Below, piece after piece: positions 1-6,182 of a stretch of 13,710 nt of DNA; position 1 is the first letter of the stretch, and every line of letters begins with the position of its first letter. A model generated the notes under the pieces. It searched no databases, was not told the DNA's origin, and was given only the letters and a program-made list of their open reading frames with translations. Source of the DNA: Methanosarcinales archaeon (GTDB lineage: Archaea > Halobacteriota > Methanosarcinia > Methanosarcinales > Methanogasteraceae); assembly GCA_030606635.1 (NCBI GenBank), contig JAUWGA010000023.1:1-13710 (forward strand), given 5' to 3'. A program made the position numbers and the translations under genes.

Positions 1-85
1 CCGGGGTGGCAGAGCGGACTAACGCGGCAGGCTCGAGACCTGTTGTTCCCTTTGGAACACTTGGGTTCGAATCCCAACCCCGGCG
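1..85 (+). tRNA. tRNA-Ser(CGA), lacking only its 5'-most base
   Basis: A class II tRNA that decodes UCG. The acceptor 5' strand CCGGGG (1-6) pairs with the 3' strand CCCCGGC (78-84); the first G of the 7-bp stem lies one base outside the window. The anticodon stem is GCAGG/CCTGT (27-31/39-43) with loop CTCGAGA, so the anticodon at 34-36 is CGA. A long variable arm with self-complementary TGTTCC/GGAACA (about 44-56) is typical of Ser and Leu tRNAs. The T arm is TTGGG-TTCGAAT-CCCAA, and the discriminator base at 85 is G, as expected for tRNA-Ser. No CCA is encoded in the DNA. The methylase gene that follows acts on C56 of the T loop of archaeal tRNAs, and the gap between them is only 56 bases. 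Confidence 0.95.
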
Positions 86-141
86 TGATCTCACCTATTT
101 GCATCAAAACCCTTTCCCATCTACAGGAAGATAACTTAATC

Positions 142-663
142 ATGAAACTTGTTGTACTGCGGATCGGACACCGCCCGGTGCGGGACAAGCGCATAACCAC
201 GCATGTAGGATTGACAGCGCGTGCGCTTGGCGCTTCCGGGATGCTCCTTGCAGCAGATGACCCCAAGATCAAGGAGAGCATCGATGACGTGACAAGGGCA
301 TGGGGCGGGGACTTCTTTGTCGAGACAGATGTCGACTGGAGGGAGGCGATAAAGCAGTGGAAGGAGCAGGGCGGCATGGTCGTGCACCTCACGATGTACG
401 GCTTGAATCTGCCTGATGTGACCTCTGAGATGCAAAACCGCGATCTCATGATCATCGTCGGCGCTGAAAAAGTGCCTCCAGCCATCTACGATCTCGCTGA
501 TCTGAATGTTGCAGCAGGAAGCCAGCCCCATTCGGAGGTGGCTGCGCTGGCACTGCTTCTCGACCACTTACAGGATGGGCGCGAACTTGCAAGGACGTTT
601 GATGGTGTTAGACGCGAGATCATTCCAATGAGAAAGGGAAAAATGGTCATTGAGATGACCTGA
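142..663 (+). CDS. trm56: tRNA (cytidine(56)-2'-O)-methyltransferase, Trm56
   Basis: A 173-residue SPOUT-superfamily enzyme that methylates the 2'-OH of C56 in the T loop of archaeal tRNAs using S-adenosylmethionine. The family signatures are clear: N-terminal LRIGHRPVRDKRITTHVGL, central HLTMYGLNLPDV, and the C-terminal knot segment IIVGAEKVPPAIYDLADLNV followed by GSQPHSEVAALALLLDHL, which forms the trefoil-knot SAM site. I chose the ATG at 142 because the protein then begins MKLVVLRIGHRP, as in the family; an earlier in-frame start would lie inside the tRNA gene. An AGGA at 125-128 is a weak, distant ribosome binding site. The gene may be co-transcribed with the tRNA before it. It converges with the antiporter gene and ends inside a hairpin. 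Confidence 0.93.
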   Translation: MKLVVLRIGHRPVRDKRITTHVGLTARALGASGMLLAADDPKIKESIDDVTRAWGGDFFVETDVDWREAIKQWKEQGGMVVHLTMYGLNLPDVTSEMQNRDLMIIVGAEKVPPAIYDLADLNVAAGSQPHSEVAALALLLDHLQDGRELARTFDGVRREIIPMRKGKMVIEMT

Positions 664-683
664 CGCATGATTCAGGCGCGTCA
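661..683. terminator. Inverted repeat between convergent genes
   Basis: TGACGC (661-666) is complementary to GCGTCA (678-683) with an 11-base loop. It overlaps the stop codon of trm56 and sits in the 36-base gap before the stop of the antiporter gene. There is no T tract on either side, so a terminator role is plausible from position only. Confidence 0.3.
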
Positions 684-699
684 CATCCCTACTACGCCC

Positions 700-2529
700 T
701 TACCAGTACATATCGACCGCATTCCTAACAGCATCCCTCGCGCCCATGAACGTGACCAGATCACCGCTCTCGATGACCAGATCACCGTGCGGGATCAGCA
801 TTGCATCGCCCCTCCGAACCAGCACGATCAGGACGTCAGTTGGAAGCTGGAGATCTCTCACCGACGTTCCGATCATCTCGGGACTGGCTACCGGTATCTC
901 GATAATATCGCCACGTTCGCCGAGTTCGTACATCGAGAAGAGACTCGGGTGCGTGATCAGATTATCCAGGATCGAGGCTGCCGACATGATCGGGCTCATC
1001 GACCTGATGCCGAGATCACGGAACGTGGACAAGTTCTTCGGGTCATTAACCCGCGCGACGAGTTTGTTCTCCCCGAACCCGAACTTGTTCTTTGCAACCT
1101 GGCAGACGAGCAGGTTCACGCCGTCCTGATCGGTGGTCGCGACAAGATATCTTGCGTTTTTGATGCCTGCCTTCGTAAGGACTGCTACGTCCCCGGCATC
1201 CCCCTCTACCGCAGGCACCCCGAGTTCCTCCACGCGCCGGCAGTTTTTAGGATCCTTATCGATCACGACCACGTTCTCACCTCTCCGGATCAGGCGGTGT
1301 GCGAGCGTGCATCCGACATCGCCGCCTCCGACAATCAATATCTCCATTGGTATTACCCCAAGTGCTCTTGCAACCGGCCTTGCAGATATGCCAGTCAATG
1401 TTACTGTGATTATAATGCATATAAATACAAGACCCATGATGGTACTGCCCGCGTCTGCGTCAGAAAGTTTGATCGCGAAGTATGTCGCCATCGATGCAGG
1501 TACAACCCCCCTGGGTCCTATCGCGGATATGAACAATCGCTCCTTCCACCGCAGTTTCGAATGCATGGTCGATGCAAAGACCGCAACCGGTCTCACGATG
1601 AAGATCAGGGCAGCGGCAACGAATACGCCATTTATCCCGATGGACCGGATGCTGTCAAAATTTAACATTGCAGCAAGAAGAACAAAGATTATAGATAGCA
1701 GAATGATAGATAAATCGCTTTTAAACTCCTGTATCTCCTTTTTGTTCGGTATATCCGACGCGCCCACGCATATTGCGGCAACCGCCACCGCAAAGATTCC
1801 AGTCTCGTTTAAGATCGATTCTGCAACCGCGTATGTGATCAGGACAAAGGAGACTGTGGTGATGTTCAGCAGTTCATTGGTGATGGCATGGATCCTGGGC
1901 AGTACGAATACGCACAATAGCCCTCCAGCCAGCCCGACTGCCCCGCCAGTCGCAATCCTCATGAGGAACATGGCAATCCCGTATACCGGGTGCGGGTACG
2001 GTGTCACGATCCATTCGAAAATAAGGGCAGCAAGAATTATACTTACTGCATCATTAAATATACCCTCGACCTCCAGAATGCTTCGCACCCGGTTGTTCGC
2101 CCGTACCGCCTTCATCAACGGCACAATGACAGTTGGACCTGTCGCCGCCACCAGCGCGCCGAATAGGAGCGCGAAATGCCAGTCGAGCCCTGCCAGTTCA
2201 TGAGCTGCAACAGCGCTGCCGATCATGGTGATCAGTACGCCGATGCTGATCAGCGCAAGGACACTTCCCGAGACCCTGCGTATGTGCCTGAGATCGACGT
2301 TGATGCCGCCATCGAATACGATGATCACCACAGCAAATGTGATGATCAAGTGGAGGCCATCGCCGTACAGCCACGGATCGATCAATCCAGCGCATTCCGG
2401 TCCGAGCAGTATCCCTGCCGCAAGCAAGAATACGATGCTCGGCATCCGTGTGAGTCTGCTGACCATCTGTGCGATGATGCCCACCGCAAGGACTATCGCA
2501 AAGACTGCAAAGATGTGGATCGGATCCAT
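700..2529 (-). CDS. CPA1-type cation:proton antiporter with C-terminal RCK (TrkA_N/TrkA_C) domains
   Basis: A 609-residue membrane antiporter expected to exchange Na+ or K+ for H+. Residues 1 to about 392 hold many hydrophobic segments of the Na+/H+ exchanger fold. Landmarks are ATGPTV (129-134), EGIFND (155-160) and the helix segment GPRGVVPASMA (338-348). A cytosolic RCK_N Rossmann domain starts at about 395, with GGGDVG (401-406) and acidic D424 ending beta-2, consistent with NAD(H) or nucleotide sensing. A TrkA_C domain spans about 535-605. In well-studied NhaP proteins the core motifs are TDP and ESxxND; here they read TGP and EGIFND, so two usual side-chain ion ligands are glycines and selectivity cannot be assumed. 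The ATG at 2529 follows a TATA-like box by about 45 bases. The gene is divergent from the PhoU/TrkA_C gene, which suggests shared ion control. Confidence 0.88.
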   Translation of the reverse strand: MDPIHIFAVFAIVLAVGIIAQMVSRLTRMPSIVFLLAAGILLGPECAGLIDPWLYGDGLHLIITFAVVIIVFDGGINVDLRHIRRVSGSVLALISIGVLITMIGSAVAAHELAGLDWHFALLFGALVAATGPTVIVPLMKAVRANNRVRSILEVEGIFNDAVSIILAALIFEWIVTPYPHPVYGIAMFLMRIATGGAVGLAGGLLCVFVLPRIHAITNELLNITTVSFVLITYAVAESILNETGIFAVAVAAICVGASDIPNKKEIQEFKSDLSIILLSIIFVLLAAMLNFDSIRSIGINGVFVAAALIFIVRPVAVFASTMHSKLRWKERLFISAIGPRGVVPASMATYFAIKLSDADAGSTIMGLVFICIIITVTLTGISARPVARALGVIPMEILIVGGGDVGCTLAHRLIRRGENVVVIDKDPKNCRRVEELGVPAVEGDAGDVAVLTKAGIKNARYLVATTDQDGVNLLVCQVAKNKFGFGENKLVARVNDPKNLSTFRDLGIRSMSPIMSAASILDNLITHPSLFSMYELGERGDIIEIPVASPEMIGTSVRDLQLPTDVLIVLVRRGDAMLIPHGDLVIESGDLVTFMGARDAVRNAVDMYW

Positions 2530-2570
2530 GATTCGCCCGTTACCCTTTTGTCTTTGGTATTGGGCGGCAA

Positions 2571-2580
2571 AGATATAAGG
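2571..2580 (-). promoter_or_regulatory. TATA box (box A) for the antiporter gene
   Basis: On the minus strand this reads CCTTATATCT, matching the archaeal box-A consensus YTTAWANA at 7 of 8 positions. Initiation about 25 bases downstream would give a leader of roughly 15-20 bases before the ATG at 2529. The same octamer CTTATATC recurs upstream of the lipoprotein/porB cluster. Confidence 0.55.
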
Positions 2581-2615
2581 AAGTTATGGTGCGCAACCCT
2601 GTACACCCCCACCTG

Positions 2616-2632
2616 CGGCGAAGGATTCGCCG
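2616..2632. repeat. Small hairpin in the divergent control region
   Basis: CGGCGAA (2616-2622) and TTCGCCG (2626-2632) form a perfect 7-bp inverted repeat around GGA. It lies upstream of the antiporter TATA box and between the two divergent genes. It could be an operator or only a chance structure. Confidence 0.3.
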
Positions 2633-2702
2633 TTCGCGAGATTGCGGCAACCCAGTCTTGACTCGCCTTCGTCATGATTGTGCAACACCATCGGTCTCGG
2701 TG

Positions 2703-2713
2703 GATTTAATACC
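2703..2713 (+). promoter_or_regulatory. Candidate TATA element for the PhoU/TrkA_C gene
   Basis: The stretch GATTTAATACC is the most TATA-like sequence upstream of the plus-strand gene. If used, it would start RNA near 2735 and leave a leader of about 190 bases before the ATG at 2927. That leader contains a strong hairpin and a small open frame. Confidence 0.3.
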
Positions 2714-2762
2714 GCATAAGTAGATTAGGCATCCATACAGTAGTAGAATCTGAAATAGCATC

Positions 2763-2921
2763 ATGGACGACGCAACCGGAGAAGAGACGGATATACCGCA
2801 CGGGGCTGCGATATCCGGGACTGCATCTGATTATGGAAATAATGAGTGGCGGGTTTGTAATATGCCCGTAACAACGAAACCATTAGCCGTCGGCATAGTT
2901 GCTATCGAAAAGATATTCTAA
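2763..2921 (+). CDS. Possible 52-residue leader peptide, unknown function
   Basis: An open frame of 52 residues begins MDDATGEETDIPHG and ends AVGIVAIEKIF. It stops 5 bases before the ATG of the PhoU/TrkA_C gene. I recognise no domain. No good Shine-Dalgarno sequence precedes its ATG. A hairpin (2788-2817) lies inside it, so the stretch may instead be a structured untranslated leader. Position is the only argument that it is real. Confidence 0.25.
   Translation: MDDATGEETDIPHGAAISGTASDYGNNEWRVCNMPVTTKPLAVGIVAIEKIF
2788..2817 (+). promoter_or_regulatory. Leader hairpin upstream of the PhoU/TrkA_C gene
   Basis: CGGATAT (2788-2794) pairs with ATATCCG (2811-2817). Inside it CGCA (2797-2800) pairs with TGCG (2807-2810) around a 6-base loop, leaving a 2-base bulge. 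The 11 base pairs lie about 110 bases upstream of the ion-homeostasis gene's start codon. A regulatory role is inferred from position only. Confidence 0.35.
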
Positions 2922-2926
2922 GAAAC

Positions 2927-4108
2927 ATGACACAAGAACTCAAACACTGCACAAGAAGCATGAAAGATCTGTTGATCGATATGAAGGACACATCCGAGTT
3001 GATGATGGATCTTGCATACTCTGCCGTGATCTATGACGACAAGGAGATCGCGATGGAGGTTATCCGCCTCGAAGAGAAGATGGATACCCTCGGTTACTAT
3101 ATGATGATATCCGCGATGTTAAGCGCTCGAAGGATTGAGGAGGCAGAAGCCCTTGCAGGAGTGCTGCAGGCTGGCGCGGCAGCCGAGAACATCTCGAATG
3201 CAGCAGGCGATATCGCAAAGATCACGCTCCTCGATCTAGGGATACCTGTTGAACTGAAACCGGATCTGCGTGGCGCAGAGGAGACCATCGCAAGCGCAAC
3301 GGTCAGCCCGGAGTCGCCGATGGCAGGACGGACACTCGGGGAGATTGAACTCGAGACCGAGACCGGCATGTGGCTGATTGCGATCAGGCGGGAACGAAAC
3401 TGGATATATGATCCTGATCACAGCACGCTTGTGAAGGCTGGCGATGTCGTCTTTGCACGCGGGCATGATGAGGGCGTGCCGCTCTTCATGGAGTGTGCAA
3501 CCCGCAAGCGTTACGCGCGAACCAGAGTCGAGCCGGAACGCGTACTTGGTGATCTCGACCGCGCGGTTGACCTGATCGTGGAGATGAAGAACATGTCCGA
3601 ACTTGCGGTCGGGCTTGCATATTCTGCAATGCTTTTTTATAATAAAGAGATCGCAGAGGAGGTGCGCTACATCGAGGATAGGATGGACGGCATGAGATAC
3701 GAACTCCAGCACTGGGTGCTCGAATCGGCAAAAAATATCGAGGACGTGGATAAACTCAGGGGACTCCTGCATCTTGCCAATGCCTCGGAAGCGATCTCTG
3801 ACGCGGCTTATGACATCGCAGACGTGGTGCTTCGGGAGATTGAGCCGCATCCGATCATGGCGCTTGCCGTGCGCGAGTCTGACGAGGTGGTCACCAAGCT
3901 ACAGATCGCACCGGGTTCTGAGGTTGCCAGGAAGTCGCTTGGCGAACTCAAGCTCGAGACCGAGACCGGTGTGCATATTATGGCAGTCAAGCGAGGGGAT
4001 CGGTGGATTTACAGCCCCGGCGCAAAAACAGTGCTCTGCGCAGGCGACGTGCTCATCGCAAGGGGCACGGTGAGCGGAGAAGAACTCTTAATCGAGATGT
4101 GTTCGTGA
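2927..4108 (+). CDS. Tandem PhoU-TrkA_C protein (COG3273-like), putative ion-transport regulator
   Basis: A 393-residue soluble protein built from two copies of a PhoU-like helical domain followed by a TrkA_C (RCK_C) domain: PhoU about 1-105, TrkA_C about 120-195, PhoU about 205-305, TrkA_C about 318-393. The repeats are obvious. MKDTSELMMDLAYSAVIYDDKEIAMEV matches MKNMSELAVGLAYSAMLFYNKEIAEEV in PhoU, and LETETGMWLIAIRRERNWIY matches LETETGVHIMAVKRGDRWIY in TrkA_C. RCK_C domains bind small ligands such as c-di-AMP or ions in potassium transporters; no membrane segment is present here, so a regulatory role beside a transporter is the likely reading. The divergent antiporter with its own TrkA_C is an obvious partner candidate. 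No strong ribosome binding site precedes the ATG. The exact ligand is unknown. Confidence 0.85.
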   Translation: MTQELKHCTRSMKDLLIDMKDTSELMMDLAYSAVIYDDKEIAMEVIRLEEKMDTLGYYMMISAMLSARRIEEAEALAGVLQAGAAAENISNAAGDIAKITLLDLGIPVELKPDLRGAEETIASATVSPESPMAGRTLGEIELETETGMWLIAIRRERNWIYDPDHSTLVKAGDVVFARGHDEGVPLFMECATRKRYARTRVEPERVLGDLDRAVDLIVEMKNMSELAVGLAYSAMLFYNKEIAEEVRYIEDRMDGMRYELQHWVLESAKNIEDVDKLRGLLHLANASEAISDAAYDIADVVLREIEPHPIMALAVRESDEVVTKLQIAPGSEVARKSLGELKLETETGVHIMAVKRGDRWIYSPGAKTVLCAGDVLIARGTVSGEELLIEMCS

Positions 4109-4114
4109 CCGTGT

Positions 4115-4141
4115 CAGGGATTTATGGGGTGCGCCTCCCTG
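4115..4141 (+). terminator. Hairpin downstream of the PhoU/TrkA_C gene
   Basis: CAGGGA (4115-4120) pairs with TCCCTG (4136-4141), and the stem is followed by TTTGCCC. It starts 7 bases after the stop codon. The T tract is short, so this is a weak terminator candidate. Confidence 0.35.
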
Positions 4142-4148
4142 TTTGCCC

Positions 4149-4180
4149 AAAAAAACGAGTGGGGGACGCTGTCAGCCCCC
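4149..4180 (-). terminator. Intrinsic-type terminator of the LVIVD gene
   Basis: Read on the minus strand, GGGGG (4176-4180) pairs with CCCCC (4161-4165), followed after ACTCG by seven T (the A run 4149-4155 on the plus strand). It lies 15 bases beyond the stop codon at 4195. Stem plus T run is the form of a factor-independent terminator; in archaea the T run is the key part. Confidence 0.6.
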
Positions 4181-4194
4181 GCCAGTTATATTCT

Positions 4195-5340
4195 CTACTC
4201 TTGTCTCTGCCGCTGCATCAGGTATGCAATTGCAAGCAGACCCGCGACTGCGAACACGCCTCCGAAACCGGGTCCTTCACTTTCCGGACTCTTCACAGGT
4301 TTTTGCGTCGTTTCCAGTGACGGTGTAGTTTCCGGTGACGCGGCTGTGCCGACGCGGGTAGGTGTGGTAGTGGCGGTGGTGCCTGCGCCTACGTGCAGGA
4401 TAACGAGACCTTTGCCACCATCGGCTACGTACGCATAGTCGCCTGACACAGCAACGGCATGAGCATCCCCGTCGGTGTCATAACTTCCTGCAAGCTCTGG
4501 TGCTTTCACGTCGCTGACATCCACAATTGCAAGACCATCGTCCTTATCTGTCACGTACGCATAGTCACCTGACACAATGACCGTCTCTACATGGGGTATG
4601 GCGTCGTAAGTTCCTGCAAGCTCTGGTGCTTTCACGTCGCTGACATCCACAATTGCAAGACCATCAGAGCCACTGGCTACGTACGCGTAGTCGCCTGACA
4701 CAGCAACACCCACAGACCACCCATCCAGGTTATAACTTCCTGCAAGCACGGGTTGTTCCTTGTTGCTGACATTCACAATCACAAGCCCATTTTTATAATC
4801 GGCTACGTACGCATAGTCCTCTGATACAGCAACACCATACGTATCTCTTGCGACTCTGTAACGTCCTACAAACACGGGTCCCTCCTTGTCGCTGACATCC
4901 ACAATCACAAGACCATTACTGCGATCTGCTACGTACGCATAATCTCCTGACACGACAACAGAACGTGCATATCCCCTGACATCGTAATTCCCTGTGCGTA
5001 CGGGTGCTTCCTTGTCGCTGACATCCAGCACCACAAGACCGTCGTGCTTATCAGTTACGTACGCATAGTTACCCGATATCGCAACAGAATATGCATCGTC
5101 TACCGCGTCGTAACTTCCTGTAACCACTGGTGTCTCCTTGTCGCTGACATCCAGAATCACAAGACCATTATTATCATCGATTACGTACGCATAGTTACCT
5201 GACACAGTAACGTAACTTGCAATTCCGGTGTCGTAACTTCCGATAAATGTCACATCCTCTGCCACCGCCATCGCGCCCGCGTTCGTCACAAACATCGCAG
5301 CAGCTATGAGCATTACTACTATTATCCTGCTACCAGTCAT
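4195..5340 (-). CDS. Secreted seven-blade LVIVD-repeat protein with PGF-CTERM anchor
   Basis: A 381-residue exported surface protein. Residues 1 to about 28 form a signal peptide. Seven 42-residue LVIVD repeats run from about 30 to 323, each with the pattern VSGxYAYVxD..GLxIxDVSDxxxP, enough for one seven-blade beta-propeller. A Thr/Pro/Ser-rich stalk follows, then GPGFGG (356-361), a hydrophobic helix and a short basic end QRQRQE. That tripartite end is the PGF-CTERM signal, cut and lipid-linked by archaeosortase A. I chose the ATG at 5340 over an in-frame ATG at 5583 because GAGGTGG (5345-5351) sits 4 bases upstream and the signal peptide starts there. Function is unknown; such propellers usually mediate binding. 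Blades 6 and 7 share long identical DNA. The gene ends at a T-run terminator. Confidence 0.88.
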   Translation of the reverse strand: MTGSRIIVVMLIAAAMFVTNAGAMAVAEDVTFIGSYDTGIASYVTVSGNYAYVIDDNNGLVILDVSDKETPVVTGSYDAVDDAYSVAISGNYAYVTDKHDGLVVLDVSDKEAPVRTGNYDVRGYARSVVVSGDYAYVADRSNGLVIVDVSDKEGPVFVGRYRVARDTYGVAVSEDYAYVADYKNGLVIVNVSNKEQPVLAGSYNLDGWSVGVAVSGDYAYVASGSDGLAIVDVSDVKAPELAGTYDAIPHVETVIVSGDYAYVTDKDDGLAIVDVSDVKAPELAGSYDTDGDAHAVAVSGDYAYVADGGKGLVILHVGAGTTATTTPTRVGTAASPETTPSLETTQKPVKSPESEGPGFGGVFAVAGLLAIAYLMQRQRQE

Positions 5341-5490
5341 GCTACCACCTCTCGCGATATTCTTACATAGTCCGCTCCGCGGTCGTTGTCCACATACCAT
5401 GTTGCAGTCGTCCCTATCAGCGCATGAACTAAAGCGCAAGTCCCGATCAACAATATTTCCATTTTCATCCAGATCACCTGGCCAATGAGA
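5341..5490 (-). pseudogene. Decayed dockerin/NosD-like surface-protein relic
   Basis: Directly upstream of the LVIVD start codon, two minus-strand frames each hold a recognisable piece. One reads GDLDENGNIVDRDL, like the Asp-rich loop of a dockerin or EF-hand repeat. The other, shifted frame reads ALVHALIGTTATWYVD followed by NDRGADYVRI, very like the WYVDDDGGADYTRIQ motif that opens NosD-type parallel-helix surface proteins in methanogens. Joined across one frameshift near 5436-5445 they look continuous. There is no start context and the NosD domain stops at once, so this would be a dead fragment. I rely on motif memory only; chance resemblance is possible. Confidence 0.4.
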
Positions 5491-5665
5491 TGTCTTTGAG
5501 CCGCGTTTTCCGCGTTCCTGCCAGCCATGTGTACCGGCACACCATGTATGTAAGTGTTCGTAAACCAGTACGGAACGGGTCATCAGTCTGTTGTTACGTT
5601 CGATCTGTAGGGATCGTGTCCGAAACTCTGCTCAAACTCTCTTATGCATAACCCTATCCTCCCCC

Positions 5666-5675
5666 CTATATAAAA
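5666..5675. promoter_or_regulatory. Overlapping TATA element between LVIVD and OsmC genes
   Basis: The minus strand reads TTTTATATAG, containing TTTATATA, a perfect archaeal box A pointing towards the LVIVD gene. The plus strand reads CTATATAAAA, a looser TATA element for the OsmC gene. Minus-strand RNA would begin near 5645 and carry a leader of about 300 bases through the relic. Plus-strand RNA would begin near 5697, about 50 bases before the OsmC ATG. The gap 5341-5748 otherwise holds only the relic and a small repeat CGATC/GATCG near 5600. Confidence 0.5.
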
Positions 5676-5732
5676 TTAATCAGACACAGTGATAGCAAGA
5701 CTTTTAAGCGATCTGCACGATCACCCAATCGT

Positions 5733-5740
5733 AAGGAGGT
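5733..5740 (+). promoter_or_regulatory. Strong ribosome binding site of the OsmC gene
   Basis: AAGGAGGT lies 8 bases before the ATG at 5749. It decides the start in favour of METKFIF over an in-frame GTG at 5689. Confidence 0.8.
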
Positions 5741-5748
5741 TGGCACCG

Positions 5749-6168
5749 ATGGAGACAAAATTCATCTTCTCAAACACCCTGGAATGGAACAGCGGATATC
5801 AGGCGACCATATCTTTCGGCGACAAGGCAAGTTTTGAGTTTGCCACGCCACCGGAATTCCGTGGTCCGGAAGGCTTTGTAAGCCCTGAAGAACTCTTTGT
5901 CGCATCTGCGAATGCGTGCGCCCTGACCACGTTCATCGCAAGGACAAAGAAAGCAGGTATCAATATCCTCTCCTACGAGTCCAGCGCAGAAGGGACGCTT
6001 GAAAAGGTAGAGGGGCAGATGATGTTCACGACGATCGTTGTGAAGCCTGCAATAAAGACAGATGGCGACAAGGAAACCGTGAAAGAGATCGTTACGCAGA
6101 TCGAAAAAGGCGCTCTCGTCTTAAATTCGATGAAGACTGATGTCACGATAGATGCGGCAATCGAGTGA
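5749..6168 (+). CDS. OsmC/Ohr-family protein
   Basis: A 139-residue OsmC-fold protein. The segment FVSPEELFVASANACALTTFIARTKKAGI carries the conserved peroxidatic cysteine of the family (the C of NAC, about residue 63) at the head of the central helix. In peroxide- or organic-hydroperoxide-reducing members a second, resolving cysteine sits in a later EKAxxxCP-type motif. The matching segment here is EKGALVLNSMK and has no cysteine, so the usual two-cysteine peroxidase cycle is not supported; other thiol chemistry or another partner is possible. The start follows a near-perfect Shine-Dalgarno sequence. The gene converges with scpB, leaving a 14-base gap. Family assignment is firm, substrate unknown. 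Confidence 0.85.
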   Translation: METKFIFSNTLEWNSGYQATISFGDKASFEFATPPEFRGPEGFVSPEELFVASANACALTTFIARTKKAGINILSYESSAEGTLEKVEGQMMFTTIVVKPAIKTDGDKETVKEIVTQIEKGALVLNSMKTDVTIDAAIE

Positions 6169-6182
6169 CGATCAGTTCGGGA

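Noticed and set aside
43..141. N-terminal extension of Trm56 starting inside the tRNA
   Set aside because: It overlaps the tRNA gene, and the family N-terminus begins at the ATG at 142.
667..1665. Long plus-strand open frame opposite the antiporter
   Set aside because: It is rich in Arg, His, Asp and Cys with no domain; the minus strand carries clear antiporter and RCK motifs over the same bases.
1133..2203. Second long plus-strand open frame opposite the antiporter
   Set aside because: A shadow of the antiporter's codon pattern with no recognisable domain or ribosome binding site.
4420..5230. Regularly spaced repeats around TACGTACGCATAG, possible CRISPR array
   Set aside because: The 126-base period is exactly one 42-residue LVIVD blade in an open coding frame, and the units are diverged along their whole length.
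5341..5583. In-frame N-terminal extension of the LVIVD protein
   Set aside because: The strong GAGGTGG ribosome binding site and the signal peptide both place the start at 5340; an 81-residue extension would bury the signal peptide.
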